Part shown: positions 7,034 through 14,658 of the stretch, one piece after another
Numbering within the stretch: the first letter of the stretch is position 1
Layout of the letters: every line of letters starts with the position of its first letter
Assembly (NCBI GenBank): GCA_031279295.1
Contig: JAITIT010000035.1
Coordinates: forward strand, 1-29,552
DNA length: 29,552 bases
Source of the DNA: Holosporales bacterium
GTDB taxonomy: Bacteria > Pseudomonadota > Alphaproteobacteria > RUG11792
Reading direction: 5' to 3'
Made by a program: the position numbers and the translations under genes
Notes under the pieces: generated by a model
Seen by the model: the letters and a program-made list of their open reading frames with translations, nothing else
Databases searched by the model: none
What the model was told of the DNA's origin: nothing

Positions 7034-8256
7034 GTCGGTCCACAATGAGAGACCTTGGGTTTTTTAGGTATATGCTCCATGCTGTTCCAGGAACGGTGTG
7101 GGCTGTCGGTATCTCATCTCTCTTAATCAATACTGCAACGTCTGCTTCTTTCATAGGAGTTGCGTTGTATCTGAAGATAACCTGTGGGGTTTCCATAGGA
7201 ATGATCGGTTGCCTAGAAGCCATCGTGGAAGCCATCGCGTATATAACCAGGATGTTCTCCGGCGCTATCAGTGATTATTTCAAGAGACGTAAGCCGTTGA
7301 TGATACTCGGGTTCGCCATGATTATCGTATCGAAACCGCTACTAGCCATGTCGAGGGTATACGCGACGGTTCTAGTTGCAAGGGGAATAGACAGGATCGG
7401 AAATGGCATGCAAGCCAGTCCGAGAGATGCGCTAATCAGCGATTCCGCCCCACACAACGTAAAAGGTGCATGCTTTGGATTACGACAGAGCCTGGCTGTG
7501 ATTGGATCAACACTAGGTGGCATCGGTGGTATCGTTGTTATGAGGATGAGCGACAACAGCTTTACGACTCTGTTCACCTTGTCGACAGTTCCGGCGCTCA
7601 TAGCGGTTGTCACGTTAATCATGTTCGTCAAAGAGGAAAAGAAAACACAGGAACGGGGAGAGCGTCGTAAGATTAGGTTGAGAGACCTCAAGCTCCTTGG
7701 GAAGCATTTTTGGATGCTGATGGTAGTCGTAACTCCATTCATGCTCAGCAGATTTAGTGAGGTTTTCATCTCGCTACACGCATGTGGAAACTTTGGATTA
7801 GACATAGCGTATGGGACATCTATCACAGTGATATACAACCTGATGTCAACTGCGGTTTCATATCCCATCGGGAAACTATCGGACAGAATCGGAAGGGTAC
7901 GGTTGCTTCTACTTGGGTTCATAATCTTGTTATTTGCTCACCTGTTAATTGGCTTTGCCATGAATCTATATATGGTGCTGTTCGGAACTATTCTGTGGGG
8001 GTGTCAGAGGGGGATAGCCGACGGGTTGATTGCTACGATGGTTTCTGACTATGTTCCAAAGGATTTGCGTGGTACTGGGTTTGGGGTGTACTACTTTGTA
8101 GTTTCCTTCACGACTGCGATATCGAGTGCAACAGCCGGAGCTGTATCTCAACTGTATGGAGAAGCGTATGCCTTCATCATGGGTGCCTGCTGCTGTGGAG
8201 TCGCAGGAGCAACACTATATGCATCTAGGAAATTCCTACAAATCACAGAGTCTTAG
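7012..8256 (+). CDS. Major facilitator superfamily (MFS) transporter
   Basis: An inner-membrane permease of about twelve transmembrane segments (414 residues). Both halves carry the MFS loop motif: GAISDYFKRRKP between segments 2 and 3, and GKLSDRIGR between segments 8 and 9. RGIDRIGNG and the Pro/Arg residues after it (SPRDALI), followed by FGLRQSLAVIGS, are typical of a subgroup of bacterial MFS permeases with no assigned substrate. The central cytoplasmic loop is basic. The start is uncertain: ATG 7012 lies inside a perfect hairpin directly after a 20-codon leader ORF, and ATG 7045 would remove eleven polar residues without harming segment 1. The last four bases overlap the stop of the convergent methyltransferase gene. 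Drug, nutrient or metabolite transport are all possible. Confidence 0.88.
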   Translation: MLSSGEHGRSTMRDLGFFRYMLHAVPGTVWAVGISSLLINTATSASFIGVALYLKITCGVSIGMIGCLEAIVEAIAYITRMFSGAISDYFKRRKPLMILGFAMIIVSKPLLAMSRVYATVLVARGIDRIGNGMQASPRDALISDSAPHNVKGACFGLRQSLAVIGSTLGGIGGIVVMRMSDNSFTTLFTLSTVPALIAVVTLIMFVKEEKKTQERGERRKIRLRDLKLLGKHFWMLMVVVTPFMLSRFSEVFISLHACGNFGLDIAYGTSITVIYNLMSTAVSYPIGKLSDRIGRVRLLLLGFIILLFAHLLIGFAMNLYMVLFGTILWGCQRGIADGLIATMVSDYVPKDLRGTGFGVYYFVVSFTTAISSATAGAVSQLYGEAYAFIMGACCCGVAGATLYASRKFLQITES

Positions 8257-9083
8257 CTATGGATTTCATCTCCTGTCTCTACATAGTTAGGATTGACCCA
8301 TAAAGCAATCTTCTTGTATGACATCCACTTCTTTCCTTTCTCATCGAAGTAAATCTCATATATCCTGGATTCCTTGCACTTCAGGTTGAATGGAGCAGCT
8401 TCCATATCTTTATTGTAAGAAGGGCCTGTAGTGTCGCTAGCTTTGTTGTTTTTCCCGTTCGGATTACAGTACTCGACTATTATCGCATACTTAAAATTCG
8501 GGAGGATGTTATCCAAAAAGTATTGTATCCTTTCGTTGTTCCAGCAGTCAAATACATCTTTAACTATCAACAAATCACCTTTGTATTTCATGAAGTCATC
8601 GGTGGAGTCAATGCTAACAAAATGTATGTTCTCCTTCTCGTACTTCTGCTTATTAATTTGTATCACGCTATCTACAACGTCCATTCCATAGTACTGAACA
8701 TTTTTCGGGACGACAACATGCTGCATCCACTCGTAGCTCCCGCAGCCAAAATCAAATATGGTTTTCAGATCTGTAGTGTCTATGAATTTCTGTACGTACT
8801 CTATGCACGGCATAGTGTACTTCTTGACCGAACCTAGTCCTGACAAATGCTTTGGCGTACCCCAGAATCTGTGAGTTCTGTATATCTCTGAGAATGTTTT
8901 CTTATCGCTTTGTAGATTGCGAATTTCACCGTCAAAGTATTGATATACTGATCTCACTTTGCGATCAACATACAGCTTTATCCCGATCATCGCCACGACA
9001 ATTGACGTTACTATAACGATCTTCTTTGATGTAGTATGCACAACATTACGTACGACCAATAATACAACGCGGCATTGTACCAT
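8253..9083 (-). CDS. Membrane-anchored class I SAM-dependent methyltransferase-like protein
   Basis: The protein (276 residues) has an N-terminal hydrophobic segment (about residues 20-37) followed by a Rossmann-type methyltransferase domain. Seen: motif I IFDFGCGSYEW (SAM-binding Gly-x-Gly region, about residues 109-119), an acidic strand end in YYGMDVVD for ribose binding, IDSTDD, and VKDVFDCW as the motif IV-like strand. The substrate is unknown. It is visibly more A+T-rich than its neighbours (three 60-base lines I counted are 33-35% G+C, against 43% in the MFS gene and 55% in gatA), and its protein is rich in Lys, Asn and Tyr. This could mean a different origin. The gene is convergent with the MFS gene, the two stops overlapping. 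Confidence 0.75.
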   Translation of the reverse strand: MVQCRVVLLVVRNVVHTTSKKIVIVTSIVVAMIGIKLYVDRKVRSVYQYFDGEIRNLQSDKKTFSEIYRTHRFWGTPKHLSGLGSVKKYTMPCIEYVQKFIDTTDLKTIFDFGCGSYEWMQHVVVPKNVQYYGMDVVDSVIQINKQKYEKENIHFVSIDSTDDFMKYKGDLLIVKDVFDCWNNERIQYFLDNILPNFKYAIIVEYCNPNGKNNKASDTTGPSYNKDMEAAPFNLKCKESRIYEIYFDEKGKKWMSYKKIALWVNPNYVETGDEIHS

Positions 9084-9219
9084 ATTATTAGTTCTAAAAC
9101 AAGAGTGCGAATCTTAGAACTATTCGCCAGGAGGGAATATACCGCCTCAATAAACTTTCGAAATACCATCTGGGATTCTGGCTGACTGTAATGATTTTTA
9201 TCCTGGAAGCCGAAAAAAT

Positions 9220-9256
9220 TTAAGTTGAAGTTAACGATTTTTTTACTGGTTATGTT
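9220..9256 (+). promoter_or_regulatory. CtrA-type box TTAA-N7-TTAAC upstream of the pilus-like operon
   Basis: TTAA (9220-9223) and TTAAC (9231-9235) are separated by exactly seven bases. A TATGTT hexamer (9251-9256) sits where a -10 would be if the -35 overlaps the right half of the box. The intergenic stretch 9084-9298 contains nothing else recognisable. It is the second of three such perfect sites in the window, all in noncoding DNA. Confidence 0.55.
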
Positions 9257-9298
9257 AGAAGCTGTGAATGACTAGAAAGCTGAAGGTATCTGTACGTA

Positions 9299-10390
9299 GT
9301 GATAGTTTGGGGTATGTTCATTCGCAATTTGGATACCTTCATAAGGACTATGGTATTCAACAGCAGCGTGATGTTATGTCATATTAAGGATGGCAGGGTA
9401 CTGCATATCACTGAGTTGTATGACAGGGAGTCTGTATTTGCGTATCTCAGAGAGAATGCTACAACTCCAGTGGAAGTTGTCGTCCACAACGACGCGATGG
9501 TATGTCAGTTAGTTCCTGTCACAAATCTAAAGCGACGTGATATTAAAGCGCTAGCAACGAATCTTCTTGCAGAGAGAGATGAGGCTAACATCTGTTTTTA
9601 TGAAGAGCTAACGCGGGATAACCATGGCAGTATTATGATGTGTAGTATGATGATAAAGGCAGATGCACTGTCATTCCTAGGTGAGCTACTTGTTGCCAGA
9701 AATTTGATACTATCAGTCTCATGTTGGCCACTGTGGATTGCGAGACATTGTTGTAACCTGTACCAATCCGACGTACATAAATTTGCTGCCTTGTTGCTCA
9801 TCGGTGAGCATGACGAATCGTGGGAAATGGTGGTAGTGCGTAATGGAGATTGTGTCTGTTATAGAAACGGGAATATCGATAGTTTCAATCGAACAGCCGA
9901 GATAGAAGATACGCTACGGTACATCAACAATGTGCTGGGAATTAGTCCAAACGATGTGGTGATTTATACGGTCACCAAGGACTCGATCTTTGGAATCACG
10001 AGCGCATCATCCATGCACATGTCAGTTGTATCTAAAGGTACCGAAATCAACGTCGCACGATACTACAGGGTTACGGATACAGTAATTAGGCTCGGTTGCT
10101 ATTTCATGGCACTAATGATGTTCATATGTTCTGTAGTAAATATTTCCGAGGCACTGAATTATCAAAGGAAACTTACTGAGGCACATAAAATTGTAGCGTC
10201 TATCGATCAGAAGATTATTGATGAAGCCCGCTTGTGGGAATCGCTTGGGAATATCCAGTATGGTGATATCGTGGACTTCAAGAAGATTCTGTTGAAACAT
10301 ACGCCAGGCTCGAAGATTCTGCATAACGCCTCAGTGACTATCGGCACGAATGCTGATGACGTCAAGGTTAACATCATCTTAGAAACATGA
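9299..10390 (+). CDS. PilM/GspL-like (or MshI-like) inner-membrane platform protein
   Basis: I infer a divergent member of the PilM/GspL group, which anchors the assembly platform of type IV pili or type II secretion at the inner membrane. The N-terminal roughly 260 residues look like an actin-fold cytoplasmic domain. They include a PVTNLKRRDIKALATNLL segment like the GspL 'helix after the short strand' and a later ALLLIGEHDESW...GDCVCYRNG strand pair. A single transmembrane helix follows (about residues 263-283), then a heptad-like periplasmic helix and a small alpha/beta C-terminal domain like that of GspL or PilN. So it corresponds to PilM and PilN fused, the GspL arrangement. The stop overlaps the next start (ATGA). 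The GTG at 9299 is used; ATG at 9314 is the alternative. The assignment rests on architecture and gene order, not on strong motifs. Confidence 0.55.
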   Translation: MIVWGMFIRNLDTFIRTMVFNSSVMLCHIKDGRVLHITELYDRESVFAYLRENATTPVEVVVHNDAMVCQLVPVTNLKRRDIKALATNLLAERDEANICFYEELTRDNHGSIMMCSMMIKADALSFLGELLVARNLILSVSCWPLWIARHCCNLYQSDVHKFAALLLIGEHDESWEMVVVRNGDCVCYRNGNIDSFNRTAEIEDTLRYINNVLGISPNDVVIYTVTKDSIFGITSASSMHMSVVSKGTEINVARYYRVTDTVIRLGCYFMALMMFICSVVNISEALNYQRKLTEAHKIVASIDQKIIDEARLWESLGNIQYGDIVDFKKILLKHTPGSKILHNASVTIGTNADDVKVNIILET

Positions 10391-10914
10391 TTCGGTCTCT
10401 ACTACGATTCAGCATCCATACGATGATGCAGTATGCAAAAAGGCATCTACTGGCGATCTGCGTTACTACAATAGTTATGCTGGTGAACTGCCTGACCGCT
10501 ACGTATAGAAACAGTGAAGCTGTGGCATTGGAGGGCATCAAGGATACCTCACTCACAGCTGCCAATCTTGCTATGAACCAGCAGAAATTGCACTTCATAA
10601 CAGATCACTCCTTCTCAGGTAATGGTGAAAGGTTTGAGAGCTTTGTGCATAAGCTAGCCAACGATACCATCGCGAAAATTGGTGTTATTCAGATACTTGA
10701 GGAATCGAAGGTTGGCCTGTTGAACATGCAGAAACTAGACATCACATGCACGTTTTGGCACGAGACATTCATCTTCGAATTTCTGAAGAAGCTGCAGGAG
10801 TTCAAGCCTGGATTCGTTAGGATATCGTTCATCGACATCACGAGATTTGCTGCAGTCTCTGCGGAGAACCCAGCTCTCAAGTTACAGGTAACATGCGAAT
10901 TATATCGAAAATAG
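10387..10914 (+). CDS. PilO/GspM-like inner-membrane protein
   Basis: The protein (175 residues) has a short cytoplasmic N terminus, one transmembrane helix (about residues 20-38), a helical stretch (about 40-75) and a C-terminal alpha/beta domain (about 75-175) with strand-helix-strand order. That is the single-pass, coiled-coil, ferredoxin-like layout of PilO and GspM, whose partners are PilN and GspL. The ATG shares ATGA with the upstream stop. The next gene starts 22 bases before this one ends. No catalytic motif is expected or seen. Identification depends on position between a GspL-like and a PilP-like protein. Confidence 0.5.
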   Translation: MIRSLLRFSIHTMMQYAKRHLLAICVTTIVMLVNCLTATYRNSEAVALEGIKDTSLTAANLAMNQQKLHFITDHSFSGNGERFESFVHKLANDTIAKIGVIQILEESKVGLLNMQKLDITCTFWHETFIFEFLKKLQEFKPGFVRISFIDITRFAAVSAENPALKLQVTCELYRK

Positions 10915-11234
10915 GCACATTACTAATCGTGGCGCTGAGCTGGTCGTTAGCACTAGCTGAGCCCCTACTGTTTATGAGTGACGAGGAATCGAAACTGGTG
11001 CTTCGCAGCGCTAAGAAACGCAAGGCTGAGTCACACTCAAATGGCACAGTGAAACTTTCAGGAATCTTGTACATCGATGAGGATAACTGGACCGTGTGGA
11101 TAGACGGTATGCCGTACTCCTCAATCGGGCAGAAAGATGAATTCTCTATAGATGAGGTGACAGAAGATAGCGTCTCACTTACGATGCAAGACGGCTCAAC
11201 GATAAATATGTCTGTCAATCATAACGATGCATAA
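10893..11234 (+). CDS. Exported PilP/GspC/MshK-like small beta-domain protein
   Basis: The protein (113 residues) has a signal peptide (cleavage after LALA, about residue 22), then a polar linker and a single small beta domain. The pattern is LSGILY-IDEDNWTVWIDGMPYSSIGQ-(x)n-VTEDSVSLTMQDG: an initial strand, a strand ending in a 'vwIdG' turn, an acidic loop, and a final V-x-L strand. This is the layout of the homology-region domain of PilP, GspC, the C-terminal domain of GspB, or MshK, which links the inner-membrane platform to the outer-membrane secretin. AGGT lies five bases before the ATG, and the start lies inside the preceding gene, indicating translational coupling. No secretin, pilin, prepilin peptidase or ATPase gene is in the window. 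Confidence 0.5.
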   Translation: MRIISKIGTLLIVALSWSLALAEPLLFMSDEESKLVLRSAKKRKAESHSNGTVKLSGILYIDEDNWTVWIDGMPYSSIGQKDEFSIDEVTEDSVSLTMQDGSTINMSVNHNDA

Positions 11235-11289
11235 AATGGTCTAGTAGGACGATGTACTATCCTCCAGCGGAAGTGCTAAAATCGTAAAG

Positions 11290-11295
11290 TATAAT
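11290..11295 (+). promoter_or_regulatory. TATAAT -10 just upstream of the MATE gene
   Basis: A perfect TATAAT lies 15 bases before the MATE ATG, and no good -35 or Shine-Dalgarno is visible. If it is used, the transcript would begin a few bases before the start codon, giving a nearly leaderless mRNA. Confidence 0.35.
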
Positions 11296-11310
11296 CGTGC
11301 CTTCGGCGGT

Positions 11311-12675
11311 ATGGCGATAGTGCAAATTAATCACGTCAAGAACATAGGGATTTTTGATGTGCTCAGGGTATCCACTCCGATGATCATATCGTCATTTTCG
11401 ACTTCTCTTATGCTGATATTGGATCAGCTCATCCTGGCACACTACTCAATAGACGCAATGACGGGAGCCTCCGCCGCATCAGTGTGGTGCATGATGATGC
11501 AATTCTCATCAATATCTGTAACGATGATAGCAGGGACGATAGTGGGAAACTACAATGGAGCTGGAAGATATGAGCTGTGTGGAGTTTCGGTATGGCAGAT
11601 GATATGGTTTTCAGTTGCCATATTTGCAGTCTCAATTCCTGTTGCAATATTTGGAGGGGAGTACTGTGTGCCCAAAACCCTCCATGAAGGTGGACTCATG
11701 TACTTCAAGTTAATCATGATGTGTTCTCCTCTTGTTGTAATATCCTATACGATATCGGCTTTCTTCGTTTCCACGTGGATGGGAAACATTGTGACGACCT
11801 CAATCCTTATTGCGAATGTCGTGAACTTTGTTGTGGACATATTACTGGTATTTGATCACCTAGGCATAGGATGCTGTACTGGTAGTACGGGAGCAGCCAT
11901 TGGTACCATAACAGCTTGGCTGACGAACATCACGATTCTCTCATTCCACTTTTTCAAGCGCGAGATACGCATCAAGTACGGTACACAAAATTTTCGTCTG
12001 CAACTTACAAAGCTAAGGGAGTACCTCAAGTTGGGCGCTACTGCTGGGATAGGGCACATCATAGAAATGAGCGCATGGGGGGTGCTTTATCATCTACTTG
12101 CGAACACGAATAAGGAGATGGCTGTGATCCAATCCGTGGCCGTGTCGGTAAGTATTTTTTCATCGTTTGTTGTGGCCGGGCTTGAGAAGAGTATCCTAGC
12201 CATGACAGCTAATCTGCTCGGTAAGAAACTACAGAGTAAGGTGAATCAAGTCTTGAGAGGAGGCGTGTGCATACACATTACATACGTCAGCATCATAGCT
12301 GTGATCTTTGTGTTCGCGCCGAATGTCGTTATAGATAGTTTCATCAGATTTGATGTCTCGGCCGACATGCTTCAGAATATCAAATTGATCCTGCGTTTTG
12401 TTTTGGTATATCTCCTATTCGATGGAATCAGCTGGGTTGTAGCCGGCGCGATAGAGGGAGGTGGAGATATCAACTTTACGATGCTGTCATTTGCTACTTG
12501 CATCTGGACCTTTGTTACTATTCCGTCAATCGTGTTATATAATCTAGGCATCCTAGATACTGCTAAAGCATGGACGTTTCTCGATATGGCGGTGGCTGTT
12601 ATTGCATTGATTTTGTACCGTAGGTATAGGTCAGGTAAATGGATACGCGTTAGCGGCATCTGTACCAAGGATTAG
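11311..12675 (+). CDS. MATE-family efflux transporter
   Basis: A multidrug and toxic-compound extrusion family integral membrane protein of 454 residues, the usual length, with about twelve hydrophobic segments in two related halves. The N-terminal segment (VLRVSTPMIISSFSTSLMLILDQLILAHYSIDAMTGASAASVW split by a turn) matches the MATE start pattern of a helix followed by 'xxDxxxxghxsxxaxxaa'. The second half contains the expected GATAGIGHIIEMSAW and DGISWVVAGAIEGGGD segments, the latter resembling the FDG...G..RG.GD signature. Such proteins export cationic compounds using Na+ or H+ gradients; the substrate here is unknown. It follows the pilus-like operon by 76 bases and is probably transcribed separately from the TATAAT at 11290. 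Confidence 0.9.
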   Translation: MAIVQINHVKNIGIFDVLRVSTPMIISSFSTSLMLILDQLILAHYSIDAMTGASAASVWCMMMQFSSISVTMIAGTIVGNYNGAGRYELCGVSVWQMIWFSVAIFAVSIPVAIFGGEYCVPKTLHEGGLMYFKLIMMCSPLVVISYTISAFFVSTWMGNIVTTSILIANVVNFVVDILLVFDHLGIGCCTGSTGAAIGTITAWLTNITILSFHFFKREIRIKYGTQNFRLQLTKLREYLKLGATAGIGHIIEMSAWGVLYHLLANTNKEMAVIQSVAVSVSIFSSFVVAGLEKSILAMTANLLGKKLQSKVNQVLRGGVCIHITYVSIIAVIFVFAPNVVIDSFIRFDVSADMLQNIKLILRFVLVYLLFDGISWVVAGAIEGGGDINFTMLSFATCIWTFVTIPSIVLYNLGILDTAKAWTFLDMAVAVIALILYRRYRSGKWIRVSGICTKD

Positions 12676-12702
12676 GTTGTCTTTATAAGTCCGAGGATGC
12701 TT

Positions 12703-13428
12703 TCAACATAGCTCCATGTTGTGGAATACCCTCTGCACGTCATCGTTATCATCAAGAGCATCTAAGAGTTTCTCCACAGTTGCGCGTACATTTTCATCGC
12801 ACTGCACACATGACGTCGGAACCCATATCAAACCAGACTCGACAGGATCACCAACCCTTGTGGTAAATGCATTTCGAACCTCAGCAAATTTTTTCGCGGA
12901 TGTTATCACTTCCACCCAGCCTTCATCAGTCTCGCGAATGTCGTCTGCCCCGGAATCTATGGCATACTCGTATGCTGTATCGAACCCACCAGTGATCGAC
13001 TTATACAGCAAACAACCAACTCTATTGAAGATACAGGAGACGCTGCCTGTTTCGCCAAGACGACCTCCAAACTTAGTAAATGCTGATCTTACTTCAGATG
13101 CAGTGCGGTTCCTGTTGTCTGTAAGCGCCTCCACTATTATGGCTACTCCATCAGGCCCACGTCCCTCATATTGTACGTCAAGAAAGTTTGAAGAGTTACT
13201 GTCGCTCGTAGCCTTAGCAATGGCCTTCTCGATATTGTCCTTTGGCATGTTGTTTTCGCGAGCGCCAGCAAGTGCGGTTCTAAGTCTGGGGTTTGCTGTT
13301 GGATCTCTGCCACCCAGTTTCGTTGCCACAGTAATCTCACGCGATAGCTTAGCGAACCTCCTTGCACGCTTCTCATCTTGCGCGCCCTTGCGATACATGA
13401 TGTTGTGAAATTGCGAATGTCCAGCCAT
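12703..13428 (-). CDS. yebC: YebC/PmpR-family protein (TACO1-like)
   Basis: A 241-residue protein matching the YebC/TACO1 family along its whole length. Seen: the MAGHSQFHNIMYRKGAQDEKR-type start (split as MAGHSQFHNI and KGAQDEKRAR), the Asn/Pro-rich NPRLRTALAGARENNMPKDNIEKAI stretch, YEGRGPDGVAIIVEALTDNRNRT, and GGRLGETGSVSCIFNR. Family members act as transcription regulators, and newer work links them to translation of difficult motifs such as polyproline. It is often next to ruvC in other bacteria, but ruvC is absent here. The gene is convergent with MATE, 27 bases apart, without a recognisable terminator. The upstream 279 bases hold its likely promoter. Confidence 0.95.
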   Translation of the reverse strand: MAGHSQFHNIMYRKGAQDEKRARRFAKLSREITVATKLGGRDPTANPRLRTALAGARENNMPKDNIEKAIAKATSDSNSSNFLDVQYEGRGPDGVAIIVEALTDNRNRTASEVRSAFTKFGGRLGETGSVSCIFNRVGCLLYKSITGGFDTAYEYAIDSGADDIRETDEGWVEVITSAKKFAEVRNAFTTRVGDPVESGLIWVPTSCVQCDENVRATVEKLLDALDDNDDVQRVFHNMELC

Positions 13429-13608
13429 ATAAAAATTTATAACTCAGGCACATCCCATCTTACCATTGTACCAAGCAATGACTCTGACAATCCAGCAAAA
13501 CCACCTGACAGCTATAGAGCCAGTTAGTCCCATGTACCTATATTTGGCACAGAACACCAAATGGTATTTAGAATCGTACGTGCTGTGATTACAATGCCTG
13601 TATATCAT

Positions 13609-13622
13609 GGGGGGGTATTATA
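13609..13622 (-). promoter_or_regulatory. Candidate yebC promoter -10 followed by a C7 tract
   Basis: On the minus strand a perfect TATAAT (13622-13617) is followed, after one A, by seven C's (13615-13609), which would cover the transcription start. No consensus -35 is visible at 16-18 bases. The yebC ATG is about 180 bases downstream. The rest of the 279-base gap 13429-13707 shows nothing I recognise. Confidence 0.35.
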
Positions 13623-13707
13623 CTGAAGTGTTCACCTAAGGCGAGGATGTTAATTTTTTCCACACTTAGCTACGTAACCTTTTAAGTGACAATGTCAATT
13701 TCCGGTA

Positions 13708-13965
13708 TCACACTACGTCTTTGTTAACTACGGCGAGGCAACTCCTGCCATTCGTGTACACGAATCCATCTGTAATTTTCGTAGACATACGCACACCAGC
13801 ATCCGTTACGTATATGATCTCCTCCGAAATTTTTGCCATATATGGTTGGTGCTGTGGCAATATGGTAACTGGACCATTGCCCGTAATAACATATATCTCC
13901 TTGGCGTAGTTATCAAAGATCCTCTCTTTGTCGCAGATCACCACTAAATTTAACATGCTTATCAT
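13708..13965 (-). CDS. atpC: F1F0 ATP synthase epsilon subunit, short form
   Basis: The sequence matches the N-terminal beta-sandwich of AtpC. KERIFDNYAKEIYVITGNGPVTILPQHQPYM, taken in pieces, corresponds to the family's 'vlfsgev..v.lpg..G.fgvlpgHaPl' pattern, and EEIIYVTDAGVRMSTKITDG to the final strands. It is only 85 residues from the ATG at 13965 (a GTG at 13971 would add two), whereas typical epsilon subunits have about 130. The C-terminal helical hairpin, which inhibits ATP hydrolysis, is absent: the frame stops just after the sandwich. The other ATP synthase genes are not here. The gene follows the GST gene directly with overlapping or adjacent codons (TAGTGGTGATG), so co-translation is likely. 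Confidence 0.75.
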   Translation of the reverse strand: MISMLNLVVICDKERIFDNYAKEIYVITGNGPVTILPQHQPYMAKISEEIIYVTDAGVRMSTKITDGFVYTNGRSCLAVVNKDVV

Positions 13966-13970
13966 CACCA

Positions 13971-14645
13971 CTAAAAATCTGGATTCGAGTACTCAGGTGA
14001 CGGAAGTACCTGCGGTAGGTTATCGCTTAAGATACTCCTGAATCCTGGCCTTGATTTTATCCTTGCGTACCAGCTCTTTGCAACTTCGTATTTATTCCAT
14101 ACAATGATCCCGAGATAGTCTAGCACTGAAACCAAGGATGCTGCATGTATATCAGCTATTGAAAAATCCCTTCCTGCTAGCCAGTTCCTTCTGTCGATGA
14201 GCCATGACATATAGTCCATGTGTGTAGATAACTTGGAGCATGCTAACCTTACGCTCGCTGGATCTGGGGTCTTACTTATATCATTCGCGAACCTCTTCAA
14301 AATTTTTTCCCTTATCAGTGGGAAGTAGACATCCCTATAAAATACGACGTCGAACCAATCTGCCAATCTACGGGCCTCGGCCCTTTGCACGTGTTCCTTT
14401 CCAATCATTTCAATCTCCGGATATGTTTCATTCAGATACTCCCTGATGGCAGAATTACCAAAAACTGATACACCACTGATGTCGACTAGGACAGGTAACG
14501 TTCCAAACAAATTTTGCTCCAACAACGAGTCAGACGGAGCCCACGGGCTCTCATATATCAGTACGCAATCCAGCCTCTTTTCAGCAAGCAGAAACCTAAC
14601 GGCCCTCGAGAACCCGCACAACGGATAATGGTATAACTTGCGCAT
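13971..14645 (-). CDS. Glutathione S-transferase-fold protein
   Basis: A 224-residue protein with the thioredoxin-like N-terminal GST domain followed by an all-helical C-terminal domain. Seen: LYHYPLCGFSRAVRFLLAEK (strand 1 and helix 1, with a Cys and Ser at the active-site position), the cis-Pro region GTLPVLVD, and the glutathione-binding GNSAIREYL pair. The C-terminal domain has the DxxIADIHAAS N-capping-box motif common to GSTs. It is typical of the short alphaproteobacterial GST family that includes stringent-starvation-protein-like members. Whether it detoxifies, reduces or regulates is unknown. It lies 13 bases after frr and touches atpC, so frr-GST-atpC is probably one transcript. Confidence 0.88.
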   Translation of the reverse strand: MRKLYHYPLCGFSRAVRFLLAEKRLDCVLIYESPWAPSDSLLEQNLFGTLPVLVDISGVSVFGNSAIREYLNETYPEIEMIGKEHVQRAEARRLADWFDVVFYRDVYFPLIREKILKRFANDISKTPDPASVRLACSKLSTHMDYMSWLIDRRNWLAGRDFSIADIHAASLVSVLDYLGIIVWNKYEVAKSWYARIKSRPGFRSILSDNLPQVLPSPEYSNPDF

Positions 14646-14658
14646 CGTATGCTGGAAC

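Noticed and set aside
12716..13408. A 230-codon open frame opposite yebC
   Set aside because: It is antisense to a clear YebC protein, has no domain or plausible start, and reflects yebC codon usage.
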